Shown here: positions 48,060 through 60,231 of the stretch, piece after piece
How positions within the stretch are numbered: position 1 is the first letter of the stretch
Layout: the number at the start of each line of letters is the position of its first letter
From: Hygrocybe punicea
Taxonomy: Eukaryota > Basidiomycota > Agaricomycetes > Agaricales > Hygrophoraceae
Assembly (NCBI GenBank): GCA_963556145.1
Contig: OY744469.1
Coordinates: 5,552,767-5,616,766 of the forward strand
Length of the DNA stretch: 64,000 nucleotides
Direction of reading: 5' to 3'
Program-made: the position numbers and the translations under genes
Notes under the pieces: model-generated
The model's input: the letters and a program-made list of their open reading frames with translations, nothing else
Told to the model about the DNA's origin: nothing
Databases searched by the model: none

Positions 48060-49651
48060 GGTCACTGCTATCAGTGCTGCTCCCTTCGTCGCCTTCATCA
48101 TCCGATAATATAAATTTGAGAAGCTAAAGATTGGTTTCTTGGTATTGTCTTTGGAGAATGCCGAGCATATCTGTATGCCTTGTGGGCCGGAAACGAGGAG
48201 CTCGGGGAGGATGTGAGTTGGGGAGTTGCGGCATTTTGGTGGGTATAGATTGAGGTCAAAAGCCTAGCTACCATATTGGGATGGAAAACTCTAATGGTAC
48301 ATTTGAACTCCGAAGGATATTTACGGTCATGACAGGACGCTGTTGAACCCTGACAGAAAATTTGACAGTGCGTCCTACCGCACATTTTGAGGGCGCCTAA
48401 TTTCGGTATTTTCCCTGAATTGACATGAGAAACTTTGCAAGCTTGTCAGGTGCTTCTCACTCACCGAATGAACCGCTTCCAAATGGCGCCGTGAAGTTGT
48501 TACCTCGTCGACCAACATTTTTTGGTTACTATTATACCAATTTCTTGTACCAAATAGTATCAACGAACATGATTACTCACAGACATAACTTGCACACCCT
48601 GTATTTCTTCTGCTTGCTGTTCATTTCCTTTGACACAGCCAGCTGAAAAAACCGATCAACATCGCGTTGCCTGTCTTCACGTGAAGGTGCATCTGCATCC
48701 TCATTGCTGATGTCCTGTACATCCACGTCCATCAAAAGACCATCGTGATCGGTGGCAGTTGGATTTCCTAACGTGGTTCATTTCCTTTTGGCTGTAGTGA
48801 CAATGAGAATGAGTAAAATCAATTTCAATTGGGTGATACATACAGCGCTTTGGTTGGAAACCATCCGAAACCTCTTCATCGCTCTCAACAACAGTGATTT
48901 GGCGCTTCGGTTGTGGGACAAGCACCTCGGACGACTGAGGCGCTGGACTTGATGTACGCCGGCTGGGTGGAGACAGAGGCGTGGGTGGAGCCTCTGTTTG
49001 CGGGGGATCCACTTGATCACGGCATGTGTGGAAATCCTCCACAGCCTGGCGCTGAAACGAGAGCTCAGCCTGTTCAATGTTATCGGCATCCCGGAGTTTT
49101 GACGCAGGATTGATATGGCGTGTGGTTTTGGGCTCGTCGAGGTTAGTTTCACTGATAAGCGGTCATTAGTTGGCAAAGTAAATGAGGGTGACTTGAGAGT
49201 GTACATGAGATGGCTGAGTTTGGCGGCCAAGCGTTTCAGTTTTATTTCAACAAGTTCAAGCAGGAAGTCTTGAGGCCAGTCGATTTTCTTAAGATATGAG
49301 CAGACCACACCCATCCCACTTTTTCCTTGGCGGATATAGTGCAGTCGGCCTTCCGAGTTGCGACAATCCTTGGCAAAAAGGGCATCAAAGCGTTTATTGA
49401 ATGTTTCAAATGCGGTTTCACCTTCCGGTCTCGACATGACAGACCAGATCTTGTCTTTTGTATTTCCCTTCGGAACGGAGGGAGGTAAGGAGTTCAAGAG
49501 CGTCGTTATTTTCTTGACAAGGAGCTTGATGTCCTCGATAGTGGGTGGCATCTTGCAAGGTGAGGTTAGTAGCAGATGAACGAGATGGGGTAAAAGTGAC
49601 ACCGCGGGTAAAGATAATGGCTGGGACAGGGTTTCCTCGTGCTTCAGCCAT
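48060..49651 (-). pseudogene. BED-type zinc-finger gene relic (hAT-transposase-like N-terminus)
   Basis: The start at 49651 (MAEARGNPVP) precedes a helical domain in a register one indel away (EDIKLLVKKITTLLNSLPPS ... FLLELVEIKLKRLAAKL). An intron near 49205-49153 joins to an exon with a disordered Pro/Ser-rich linker and ITVVESDEEVSDGF. Further exons give DRFFQLAVSKEMNSKQKKYR with CKLC, then, across another intron, SRRHLEAVHS. C-x2-C followed by H-x4-H is the BED zinc-finger pattern. No transposase core or hAT dimerisation domain follows, so it is a fragment or a domesticated N-terminus. Domain call by motif only. Confidence 0.4.
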
Positions 49652-49699
49652 TGGGTGACAGGGAAGTTGCGACAGCGGAATGGATAAATATATTATATT

Positions 49700-49870
49700 A
49701 ATTAATTATTATGAGTACCAGGCCGCGGCCTGACGGCCTGGCTTGCGGCTCGCAAACACCCAGGCCGAGCCGTAAGCCACCAAAAGCCGTCACTACGGCC
49801 CGGCTGGGCTTGGCTTATGAGGGCCTGGCCTGGCCGGCTCACGGCTTTGAGGCTGGGCTGGAACAGCAGT
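49700..49870. repeat. GGCCTGGC-type GC-rich low-complexity patch
   Basis: Repeated GGCCTGGC/GGCCCGGC and GGCTCGC/GGCTCACGGC over about 170 bp within otherwise AT-rich sequence. Confidence 0.6.
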
Positions 49871-49899
49871 AACAAATATATTGATGGTTGCTCCAATCC

Positions 49900-50145
49900 T
49901 CCCTTTGACATTGATGACCCTAATGAATAATCAGTTTTGGACGGCATAAAAAACCAGCCCCTTACACAGTATGATGGTTCCTGACAACCACCACACACTT
50001 TTCTGCCTGACAAAATGCGATCACCGCAACCACAGAAGTGCACACGAGAATCCACCTGTGGAAGGAATTTAAGGTGTAAATTTTCATGTGACATTACACT
50101 CACCATGGTCAAAAGATCAGAACCTGGAACATGGTACATGGCCAA
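49900..50145 (-). CDS. Small Cys-rich (zinc-ribbon-like) hypothetical, possibly partial
   Basis: A GT-AG intron at about 50103-50056 joins MAMYHVPGSDLLTM to VDSRVHFCGCGDRI, followed by CGGCQEPSYC. The C-x-C, C-x2-C and further Cys suggest a metal-binding ribbon. The frame runs on into the GC-rich patch, so the natural end is uncertain. Not recognised. Confidence 0.25.
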
Positions 50146-50189
50146 GGCTTTTTATTCAAGACAGGGCAAACTAACTGATACGGCTTAGG

Positions 50190-50480
50190 TTTTAGCGGCA
50201 CGGCATCTCAAAACCATTGGACTTTCTGTTGGAACCTCGGCTAACGCTGCGACAGTACCTCAAAACCATGGGTCTTTTAGTTGGGGCCTTGGCTAATGCT
50301 GTGACAGTATCTCAAAACCATGGGAGAACCTTTGGAGAAAAATACTCAGCTAACACTGCGACGGTATCTCAAAAACATGTGGACCTTCGGAGCAAACTCA
50401 GCTAACGCTGCAATGGTCTCTCAAAACCATTGGCCTTTCTGTTGTGTAGGTCTAGAACTTTTGGAGAAAAACTCGGCTAA
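50190..50480 (+). repeat. Degenerate ~65-70-bp tandem repeat (CGGCTAACGCTGCGACAGT...CTCAAAACCATGG)
   Basis: Five diverged units each contain GCTAA(C/T)GCTG...(T)CTCAAAACCATGG. It precedes the gene starting at 50538. Confidence 0.65.
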
Positions 50481-50537
50481 TTCATCACCAAATCTTTTGG
50501 CATCCAGCACCGTCACCCAAATCCTTTTGAACCGTCA

Positions 50538-51121
50538 TGTCTGAATCAGAAGGTTAGCAAATGCGGCATTGAACAAATTCTTGACTGACTGTATACAGAT
50601 ATCCTTGAGGCCAAAAAAGCTATTGAAACAATGATGAAACTTGTCACTGCTGAGCGTAATGCATGCAAAACTGCTAAAGAAAATTATATGGTTGTCCAAA
50701 AGAAACACAAGGCCAAATTGGCGGGTGGCGGCACAGGTAGGTTTCTATATATCTTGGTTGGCCTCAGTGCTGATAGAAGCTAGTTGCACTGAAGGCTGTG
50801 AAAAAGGGTTACAATCTGGCTGTGAAGGTGAGGAAGGAGGCCAAACTTCAGCTGCAAGATGTGGAAGCATATCTTTTGCACTTAAACTTCCAGCCTAAAC
50901 CAGCAACTCCAGCTGCCATCAATGAAGAATATTCCATCCCTCCTGCTCCAGCAGCCGCAGCCATCACGCCAGCCACCGACTTGGATGAGAGAGGGCTTTC
51001 AGCCACTCCAGCAGCCACGGCCATCACGCCAACCACCAACTTGGATGATTGGTATGAGGGACCAAAGACGGCAAGAATGTTGGATATGGCCACATCTCAA
51101 GATGGGTGTGAGCATCCATGA
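50538..51121 (+). CDS. Small coiled-coil protein with repeat tail, 3' half rearranged
   Basis: The start is ATG 50538. Two short introns, 50553-50598 and 50737-50783, splice in frame: MSESE-DILEAKKAIETMMK...KLAGGGT and then VALKAVKKGYNLAVKV. The N-part is a charged coiled coil. The tail carries a 20-residue repeat ending NLDERGLS and reads through to a stop at 51119-51121. Beyond about 51045 the reading is antisense to the better-looking frame on the other strand, indicating that the original 3' half is inverted (next feature). Confidence 0.4.
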
Positions 51122-51606
51122 CCCTTGGAGATGCCATCAGAAATCCCCAACCGCTATTAATTGCAGGGGATGAATTAGAACTTGGAAGGGACCATGCGCC
51201 GTTGTTGGATATTGCCAGGTTGGAAAAGGGTATAGTTGATGTTGAAGCGATTGTGTCCTGGTAACCAGGAATGCCTGAAGTCGCACCAGCATCCATGACA
51301 GGAAAGCTACTCATACCCACAGTTTGACTGACAGTTGCAGCTGCTGGGAAAGTATAATCGCCATCGTCATTAGCCGAGGAAGATGAATTGACAGCTGGGA
51401 TGGCAAGCATGGTCACGGGGATGGTATCCTTGCAGTCAGTGATGCTTGGAGTTTCATTGGTATTTAGGATAGAAGACCGACTCTCATTGATTGTAGGAGT
51501 GACATCCTGGTGGTCAGGAAAGCTCGGTGTTCTTTTTACAACCGAAAGTCCTCTTTCATCCAAGTTGGTAGTTGGCATGATGGCCACGACTGCTGGAGTG
51601 GCCAAA
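51046..51606 (-). other. Inverted 3' half of the coiled-coil gene fused to the Helitron Rep frame
   Basis: On the minus strand this segment starts with the same repeat (ATPAVVAIMPTTNLDERGLS) and continues as a Ser/Thr-rich open frame. Turning it round would restore a tandem series of the repeat in the 50538 gene. In its present state it is in frame with the truncated Helitron protein, giving a 299-codon open chimera (51923-51024). Confidence 0.6.
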
Positions 51607-54600
51607 GCCCTCTCCATTTTCTGGGATACCTCTTCTTTAGAACCTGTCAAGAATTGTCCTATACACAAACATTCCAAGTACTCTACTAATCTCTTCTGAA
51701 AATCAGAATTTTCATCCATAATTTTGTCATGTATTTCCTGAGGTGTAAGGCATCCCTTTATCCATAGCAGCATGTGAAGATGCAAGGTAAGACATCCTTG
51801 TTCCTCTACCGTTCCATAATAACCTGATGTACTTCCATACAGACCAGGATGAGATTCATTTATTCCTAATATGTGTTTGATGAACATTTCAGTAGTAAAG
51901 TGAAAGAAGCGGGCTCCAGCCACTGGATTGTTTGCAATTAGTTTGTAACAATCCTGGGGTAGACGTAGTTTAGGATAAAACTTTTCTTTGTTGTCAGCAT
52001 AATATAAGCATAGTGGGTGATTGATGTCTGCAGGTGCAAAAGTGATAAACCAAGTCGGAGCACCAATATAGGATATCAGAGACCAAATCTCATTTCACAT
52101 GTATTTCTTGTTGGTAATTGAACCTTTTACCTGACCAGCTACATGGTCCAAGTCTGAAATGAGCTTATAGCATGCTTTTTCCTCAGGTGTTTCCGGTTTT
52201 ACTCTATCACCTCTGGACAATCTTTTAGAGAGATCATCTAAAACAGCAGTATTGATATTCATCAAGCGATCTGCAATATCATTGAAATTATGTTTGTTAG
52301 TCAACAAATATCCACCTGTTGTACTGTCTTTAATCTGTTCCTGATTGAATGCAATCAGTGGAAAATAGGGATCAGTTTGAAATCTTTTGTCATGGTACAT
52401 CAGGAGGTGTCTTTTGTGCATCATATCACTAATAATTAAAACATCTTTGTCAACGCTACCAATGCCACCCAAGCCATATGGAAAGAGGCAAGGAAACATC
52501 ATAGGATATAACTGAGGATTATTGAAGAAGGATTCTGGATTTCTAGCATGGCTTATGGCAAGAACACCACCATGATCATTTATCAAATGTTTTGTCGCTC
52601 TAGCTATTAATGCTTTTGGACTTGTAATATCTAGATTATCACCAGTTACCCCACTCACAACAAAAGGACAAGGCCCATCTTCCACACCATCTTCCACTTC
52701 ATTGTCGAATGCACTAGTAGCTTCCGATTCCTTATTTGTGTCTGCTGGTCGATATGCAACCACAACAGGAATTCCATGATCTGGATATTGTTCTAGGTTT
52801 TCATAGGAGATGTCTAAATCATAGTAGTCTATGTGGTTCAATTTCAGCCATTCTAAAGCTGCAGAAACCCGCTTCCTGCGAACTAATAAAGGCGTTCACT
52901 CCATGTCTTCTGGAGTTGGTCGGGCAGGACCAGTGAAAATGAAAGCTAACACTTCATCAAGTTCTTTAACTGTTGGAGGTAATCGTTGATATATCTTTGG
53001 TGTTGGATTCTGAAACATGATGGCATTTGCTTTCATTTTATGCATCCCAGATGACACATGTACAATACATTTGTTGTGACGAACACGAGCAATCAACAGT
53101 TGTTCAGCAAATGTCAGATTTCGAAGTTGTGCAGGAATAGTGCCTATCCAAAGGCCATTTGCTAAAGCATATTTGGGAGTTCTACCTTTGTTCAGGCTGA
53201 CCACACATTGCTTGCATATCCATTTATATGTGTCATCCAGTACTGGACCTTTGATATCCTGTATTGGATCAGAACAATGATATTGTTCCTGTCTTGTGAT
53301 TCCCATATGTTCTCTGATCAATATCTTCAGATTGACCTTTGTTGTAGATAATAAAGACATATTTTTCAACAAAACTAATTGACCACACACAGCACAGCCA
53401 CTTTCCTGGAGGCATTCAGGTGATGAATCTTTACACCAGTTGCGGATTATTGTTTCCTTCAACTCAATAGATGGCGGAGGAGGAGGAAAGGAATATTTGT
53501 CACAATTTGTTTCCTTGTTTTGTTTTACTCCTTGCTCTGGTTTAGTATAACACTGTTCTTTATGGCAAAAGTGTAATCCGCTTTGCTGTTTTTCCAAATG
53601 TGAGGATATCTTGTTGGCCCATTTTATGTATCGCTCTGTACTCAATTTAACATCATGAATATGGAAAATAGAAACATGCATTTTACAAGCCGAACATGTA
53701 TGCTCGGTCAATATGGAAAGTAGATCCTGTCCATGTAACCTTTGCGTTGTTTTTGACAAATATATCTTATGTATTGTTGCTATTTCTATAATATTCTTCG
53801 CTGTCAATTGTGGGAGATATTCATGTAAAGGCATTTGAACGCATATATATTCATCGTTATTTCCGTACAAAATTCTGGCTGTGTGTTGATCAATATGACT
53901 GATGTATTTGAATAATAAGCTAGAATCATGGTTGATATTATTGAATGGCAGCATAAATGGTTGGAGAAAATTAAAGTTAAATGTTGGCAGTCATTTACCA
54001 CCTCCAATGTAGTGGAACCTATTAAAAGACTTTGTATATAAGCATGTTATCATGTTTCTGAATAAATTCAAATTGAACATAGTCATGCATGATCTTCTAT
54101 ATGCGATTGCAAATTGTAGTGTGATCCACAGCAAGGTTGCTTGTGACATAGCAATAGCATTACATCGAAATAAATATAATTTGAAGTCATGTCGTCTCAG
54201 GAGACATTGCATGAGTAACGCCTTGATAATCCGACAACGATATTGAACAGTGATAGGTTTCATAAAACAATACAAAGCAAAAAGATATTTAGAAGGTAAG
54301 TAGTATGATGTGGCATATTCAATAGAATATATCTGTATTTCGAAAGTGGAATTCTTAACTGTTGTCGAAAAGTGTAATGGATCAAGTTTCAAATTATCTT
54401 TTGTTGTCTGATTGAACTTTAGAAGTCGTGAAGCATTTATTTGTATCGGTATCGCTGAACCGCCCTGATCTGGGGCAAACTCATGTTCTATGAGTTCTTC
54501 TTTAAAATCACCCAGTTCTTGGGTAGAGCGCTCATGTCCTATGACTTTACCTTGAAATATGTTCAGTTCCTGGACCAAACTCGATACCAAAGGCAAGACA

Positions 54601-54740
54601 ATTGATTCAGCAGAGATGTACGTGAGTTGGCCTGGGCATAGTTGTGGAAATTGTATTACATTGGCAAGAATGTGTAAAGAAGTGACAAGAAAGCATGTGT
54701 AGATGATATTGTCGAGATACATGTGGATTTGTGAGAGCAA
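51607..54740 (-). pseudogene. Truncated Helitron Rep protein with three CGA-to-TGA stops
   Basis: It aligns residue for residue with the 8577-11610 part of Helitron-1. In-frame TGA codons at 53993-53991, 52898-52896 and 52097-52095 each correspond to CGA in Helitron-1. At the position of the Helitron-1 amber stop this copy keeps CAG. The HLH metal-binding motif is present, but the Tyr motif, helicase and USP-like domain are absent. Confidence 0.85.
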
Positions 54741-54860
54741 GAGTAAATCTGGTGATATCTATTTAACTTGTTTAGTGGTTCGGATCATGAATCACAACAA
54801 TTAACATGCTGAGTTTGATCACATGATATCGCTCCATTTGTATGGCTCTGAAACTGTATA
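51607..54860 (-). mobile_element. Helitron-2: 3'-truncated second copy
   Basis: Reverse-strand copy of Helitron-1 from its 5' flank (54860) to the Rep domain, ending abruptly at 51607 with no helicase. The shared 5' flank includes CATGATCCGAACCACT and GTTAAATAGATA. Coding identity is high in the Rep part and lower toward the N-terminus. Confidence 0.85.
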
Positions 54861-55190
54861 TTGTGCCCGAAGGCTGTGTTTATTCCCATTTGGTTGCTTC
54901 CCGTGATGCAATGATTTCGTCATTGCCTATTCTTTACCATTAGCAAATTAGCAAATTACCAAGATAGCATTGGTCTAGGCTGCAGTGGTGTGTTTTGTAT
55001 GTGACGTTTGACTGAGATTATAATTAATAATCTACAAGAAAGAATTTGAGCCTGAACATACATTATATGTTTTAATTGATAACATTTATTGTATTGTCGA
55101 ATTCTCTCCTTATTTTAGTCATACATCATTCAAAGCAACAGATAAATTTGTTTTAATACAAGTACAAAAAATGTTGAATTCAAAGGCGAT
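54861..55190. other. Intergenic, nothing recognised
   Basis: AT-rich; no reading frame or repeat clearly related to the flanks. Confidence 0.35.
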
Positions 55191-55199
55191 GGTAGAAGC

Positions 55200-55585
55200 A
55201 TGTAGAAAGGAGCATGAAAGAATTTGAGCATAATCGTTGCTGGATAATGTAATGCAATGTAGGACATTCCATTCTGCCTGGTATTTGGGCAGCAACATTT
55301 TTTTTTGAAGTTGTTGTGGCTTGCCGAACGGTTGACGAACGAATCGAACGCCGTTTGGCAAGTGTTTGGTAAGCCATATAAGCACTCAAACATAATCCAG
55401 TGCTAGTACACAATTGTTGAATAAGTATTGCTCGGTAGGCAGCACTATGGCCACATTTGTTGCTGGACATAGAACAGTCCATTCTGTCTCATAGTTGGGA
55501 AGCAGCGCTTTCTTCACAATTGTCGTGGCTTGCAGAACAGTCAGTAAACAGGCCGAACGCCGTGCAATAAGTACATGGTGAGCCA
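55200..55585. repeat. Dispersed TTGCCGAACGG repeat, two diverged copies
   Basis: 55205-55390 matches 61010-61150 (GGTATTTGGGCAG, GTTGTTGTGGCTTGCCGAACG). 55415-55580 is a second, more diverged copy matching 60960 onward. Small frames here on the minus strand are repeat translations. Confidence 0.7.
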
Positions 55586-55787
55586 CCTAAGCAATATATT
55601 GGCAACCATGCTAATCCTTAACCACCACTGTACATGACATCAACACTACCTTGACTAGGTTGAGCAGTCATAATACGTTGTTGCCTTCGGTACAATTTTC
55701 TAGGCTTTCAGGCGATTCATAGGGCACATATCGATGTTGACGAGGTTTACAGATTACAAAGCGATGATATTTGATGTCACCAGGACA

Positions 55788-57842
55788 TCATTTCGGCACT
55801 GCCAACACCATGACCCATTGAACATTGTGGGAGATGCTCTTTATCAAGTCCTCCGCACGCTTGAAAGTACTAATCGTATGCCCAACAACGACACAGGAAT
55901 CAGCTGGAATGTCATGTGGGAAACGTGGAAGCTGTTGGAGAGTCTTCAGCGTTGTAGCAAAGTCCGTTTTGACCTTTCGTCCATCGAACATGGGCACTAT
56001 CATTCCTTTAAAACACAGCTATTCTGTATCCATAAGCACTTACCAATATCGTGAAAAGAAAGCGCTGCCTTTTGATAGGATGGTGCTGCCCGATGAGTGA
56101 AAGGGCTGAGTTTCCCCGATTTGGAAGGCGATGCCTCTGTACAACCCGATTTAAGTTATTCATCAAAAGTTAATATTAGACGTACTACTCGGAGATACGT
56201 CCATTTCACTTGCAGAAGTGGTTGCGAAGGACACAAAGTCCTTGAATAGTTGTGCTCGAAATTCCGCCTCACCGATTACCATTCCAATTGCACCAATATA
56301 TCGCTCCCACTCGCCTTGGAACAGTGCGCCCTGGATAACCTTGACAGGTTTCGTGTTACTACCCACCTTTGGTTCGTCCAGGTAACAGGATTCCACCATG
56401 ATGACAGATGTGAAGATAGTTGGATCGCCTCCTCCAACAGCATGGAAGAAGTTTCGCCCAAATCCACCTGTAGAGATTCGGGCTGGATCATCTCGAGAAA
56501 GATTCGAATATTTGCCAGAGCGAACGAAAGTGATGGCAGAAAACAACAAACTGCATTATACGAAATTTAATCACTATAATCATTCTGAAGATATCGAAAC
56601 AACTGACTCTCTGTTGATCTTATAAATGTTGGAAAGGATTTGGCTAAACTCCGGATTGCCATTTCCAATGGCACTGGACCAAGATACCATTGCTGCCGCC
56701 CTGAATTCGCTTCAGTATATCATGGATATATTGAATGAAGTACATATACATACTTGATGTTTACACACTCCTGATAGGTATCGATAAGCTGTGCATCTCG
56801 ATTTCCAATATCGGACTCATCAACATCTGGAGATGGTAAACTTAATACAGGATATTCATCATGAAAAGATCATGTTAAGACTAGGTCAAATGCACCTGGT
56901 GATCCGGTGCTGAAAATAATTCGCCTCTCCATCATTGCTACTAGACTCTTTGTTATCATCACTGTCACCAACCACCGCAGTCTTGGTAAAGGTAGATGTC
57001 GTAGCTTTGGAGGTGCTGACATCATTCACGTGTAAGGAACGCCCATACCAATGCATAGATAATTTCACAATACATACCGGAACACATCATCAGACCTCTT
57101 GGTCAAACCGAATTTGACCTTGGTACGAATCCTAGAATGTCCAGCATAAGCTAGATGTCATCAAAGGTGGACAAGTCAACTCACTTGGAATCGCCGCCTT
57201 CATCATCATCAGCGTTTTCAAGGTCGTCCAATTTATGATGACTGGATTTCTGCTTCTTGGAGGGAGAATATGTATCACTAATGATGAGAACTGAATGATG
57301 AACGAGACAGATAGATAATAACATGATATTTACATATCATTGTCGATGTCTATAATATTGGGTGATGGTGAAAGATAGCGTCGTTTTCCTCTGGAAAAAA
57401 AAGAAAAGCAATTAGCATCATAAGACATACATGTCATATTAAATGACTTACTTCGCTTTGGTTTCGGACAATTTCTTGGTAGGCCTAATTAACGGAATAT
57501 ATTAACAAAGCAAAGTAGAAATGAAGAATTCTACAAACGTTTTAGACGCTTTGGAAACTACAACACTGCCAATGCTTCGAATGCTAATAATATCATCCTC
57601 TGCCTCCGATAGAGCGACACTGTCCAAACGTTAGGAGAATGTAACACAATTCGTATGTGAGTACATACACATCATCATCGACCCATTTGGCAGCAGCATG
57701 TTTCCCCTTTTTTCCCACTGCCGCACGCCTGTTATTCATACGGATCAGTGACGGAACAGACAGGAAACATATGAGGTTACATAGGAGCCCTCGATCTGAG
57801 CTTTGAATTTGGTTTAGCGGTCGCAGACTTCTTGGGAGGCAT
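55788..57842 (-). CDS. Gene B: multi-exon unknown family, paralog of gene A
   Basis: The start is ATG 57842 (MPPKKSATAK), the same type of start as gene A. Many small exons encode a charged N-terminal half. The large exon 56549-56190 encodes FVRSGKYSNLSRDDP, VKVIQGALFQGEWERY and GEAEFRAQLFKDF. The last exons encode SYQKAALSFHDI, VPMFDGRKVKTDF, DSCVVVGHT and NVQWVMVLAVPK before the stop at 55788. I found no stop in the conserved exons, so this copy may be functional. It is divergently placed from genes E and D. Function unknown. Confidence 0.6.
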
Positions 57843-57859
57843 TGAAACAAGAGGAACTA

Positions 57860-58390
57860 ACGCATAGCCGAATGTTTCCTCGACTTTAAATCCACCTGTA
57901 TGGAGGATGAACAATAGAACATATGACATCCCAATGACCAATCACCTGATATGCTGGTGTATGCTACAACACCACAAATATGGAACCTTTTGAGTGGAAG
58001 AAATGATGGACGGACATGTTATCAAAGCCGGGATAACCGGGATTCATGAAAACCGGATATTGTTGACTAAAGGAAATGAAGGATTAACATGTGATCAATG
58101 TCATGGTGGCCGGGTCTCAATAAACGCGGAATATCTTGAGCAGGCGGAGGGTGCGTTAGCTCCTAATCAATGTCGGGATAACCGGGTCTCAATAAACCGG
58201 AAACAGTCTGAGCGGGAGAAATGATGGAAAGGCTGTTAACCAATGCCAGGATGACTGGACTTCGATGAAACAGCAACCTCTTTGGCGAAAGAAATGATGG
58301 ATGAGCTCGATCAATGCTGGGATGACTAAGTTCGTTCATAAATAGAAATTCGCTAACCAAAAGGAGATATTTCCAGTTCGATACATATCG
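57860..58390. repeat. Degenerate ~70-bp repeats with GGGATAACCGGG
   Basis: Weak tandem similarity: GATCAATGTC/GCTGGGATAACCGGG...TCAATAAACC at about 58030, 58090, 58170, 58240 and 58310. No gene; it lies between the starts of genes B and E. Confidence 0.45.
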
Positions 58391-58663
58391 GCTTGGCTGA
58401 CAAATACAATCAAATCGGTACAGGGGCTACAACAACAAAAGGATCAAGATATTGCGGCACCATAGCTGGCTGTGCAAACGTATTCTGTTTCAAACATAAA
58501 TGCAGAAACACTAAACAACATCCACACAATACCTATAATCAGAAGATTGAGAATGAAAATGTCACATGTGTATTTTGTGCTGAAGCATGTGATCAGGATA
58601 TAATCATACATTCCGAGAAAAGTATTTCTCTATATCAATCAACTTTTTCTTCCATATTCAACG

Positions 58664-60231
58664 ATGGACGACCATTATAATTTCGCAGACGCATGTGAGC
58701 CATACATACGCATACATTCACTCATCCCTGATATGACATTGACAGCCAAATACTTGGAAAGCCTCATAGCCACACGATTAAATGACGATGATACTCAACT
58801 ACACAGGGTGCACAGTAGCATACTATGTAACAAAGTATGTTGAATGTATTGGGAAAGTATACTAAATATTGTTATCATATTGTTGCACACAGTATTCAAA
58901 GAGTATTCAAAATGATGATTCAATATTTTGAAACAAAGTACCTTACCAGTATCAAAGAGCAATTTTACAGTACTGCTTCAATAATTTTAATAAATGTCTT
59001 GTTATTGAAGCAGTACTCTAAAATTGTCATTCAGTACTGGTAATTTACTTTGTTTCAAAATATTGAATCATCATTTTGAATACTCTTTGCGTACTGTATG
59101 CAACAATATGATAACAATATTTAGTATACTTTCCCAATACATTCAACATACTTTGTTACATAGTATGCTACTGTGCACCCTGTGCTAGCGAATTCCGCAA
59201 ATGTCAGTAATCACACTGAAAAGATTATCATGTTGATCATATGCACAGATTTCGAATGTCAATGTCATACATAACAATTGCCCAAACTGCTGGAGATTTA
59301 CATTGCCGGCGACAGATACAACGGAACCAGAAGAATTGGTCTTAAGCCTGCAAGCAATATTGGCAAAGAAGGATCTACCACCCATCACAACAATGTAAGG
59401 GTAATATATCTTATATGACAAGAATACTTTATAGAACTCCAATAGTCCACCCGAACACCAAATCCCATTTATCCGTCAAAGTGTTATCGTTACAGGTCTT
59501 AATACCACAGGCTTCAATTCCTTTATCGATAACCTTCATATTCTGCATCGGAAGCTAGCTCGTTATTTCCCCGAACGTGCCATACAGGACTTTATGCCAG
59601 CTACCTACATGGAATACACTGCATTAGCAATAGGAACCCGATATTTTACTGATTGCTGATCCAATGACACGTCCCGTGAAATCCCATTCGACCGCAATGT
59701 TGATCCCAAAGGCATCCTAACGTCCATGGCCAATGCACGATATTTCCATGGAATGGACAACCGGGTTCTTTATTTCAAGTTGGAGTCAAGTGGGAATCGA
59801 TCTCAGTGAGTGTTTGATCATTATGATACAAATACCCGGATTACAAGAAAAAACATATTAGCTTTGTGCCTGGAAATCCTATTTGCTTCAGAGTTGGTGA
59901 TATCGTTGAGGTTCAATTCACGGTATCGGCGGTTCCTGTGAGGGGAGACAAGTTCAAGATGATTTTATGCCTGCGATCATTGGCGTTGGTTGAAAGTGAC
60001 TTTACAGAGGTATCGTTCATATCTTTGCTGTAATTCAGATGTCCACTAATTTGTACACTCTCTCAGGATGTGGCCATGAATCGAAAGAACACAAATGTAT
60101 ACGCGCCCACTCCATTATCCAGAATTTCAATCAAACGCAGAGTAGGCTATGACTATCTAGACGATAATGCGGACGATATTGTGGAGACAAGGAGGCATCT
60201 CAAAAATATGAATATTGAGCAAAGGGATTAA
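58664..60231 (+). pseudogene. Gene E: unknown basidiomycete family, split by a MITE
   Basis: The start is ATG 58664 (MDDHYNFADACEPYIR). The exon is interrupted at codon-level precision by the MITE (CTA repeat). Removing one CTA and the MITE rejoins TRLNDDDTQL to LANSAN, then a short intron leads to NNCPNCWRFTLPATD. Further exons give FNSFIDNLHILHRKLARYFP, ANARYFHGMDNRVLYF, RVGDIVEVQ, KFKMILCLRSLAL and IKRRVGYDYLDD, ending at TAA 60229-60231. TGA 59657-59659 lies in frame. I recall an unnamed mushroom family with this YF...GDIVEVQ...LRSLAL order but know no function. The tail may be DNA-binding (basic), which is inference. Confidence 0.5.
58802..59184. mobile_element. 383-bp palindromic MITE with CTA target duplication
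   Basis: CACAGGGTGCACAGTAGC at the left is the complement of the right end; the arms match nearly throughout to a centre near 58990. CTA flanks both sides (58799-58801, 59185-59187). A 3-bp duplication suggests a PIF/Harbinger- or CMC-related family rather than hAT. Confidence 0.9.

Noticed and set aside
58393..58680. Cys-rich 95-codon frame
   Set aside because: Overlaps the start of gene E in another register and shows no conserved pattern or partner in the window.
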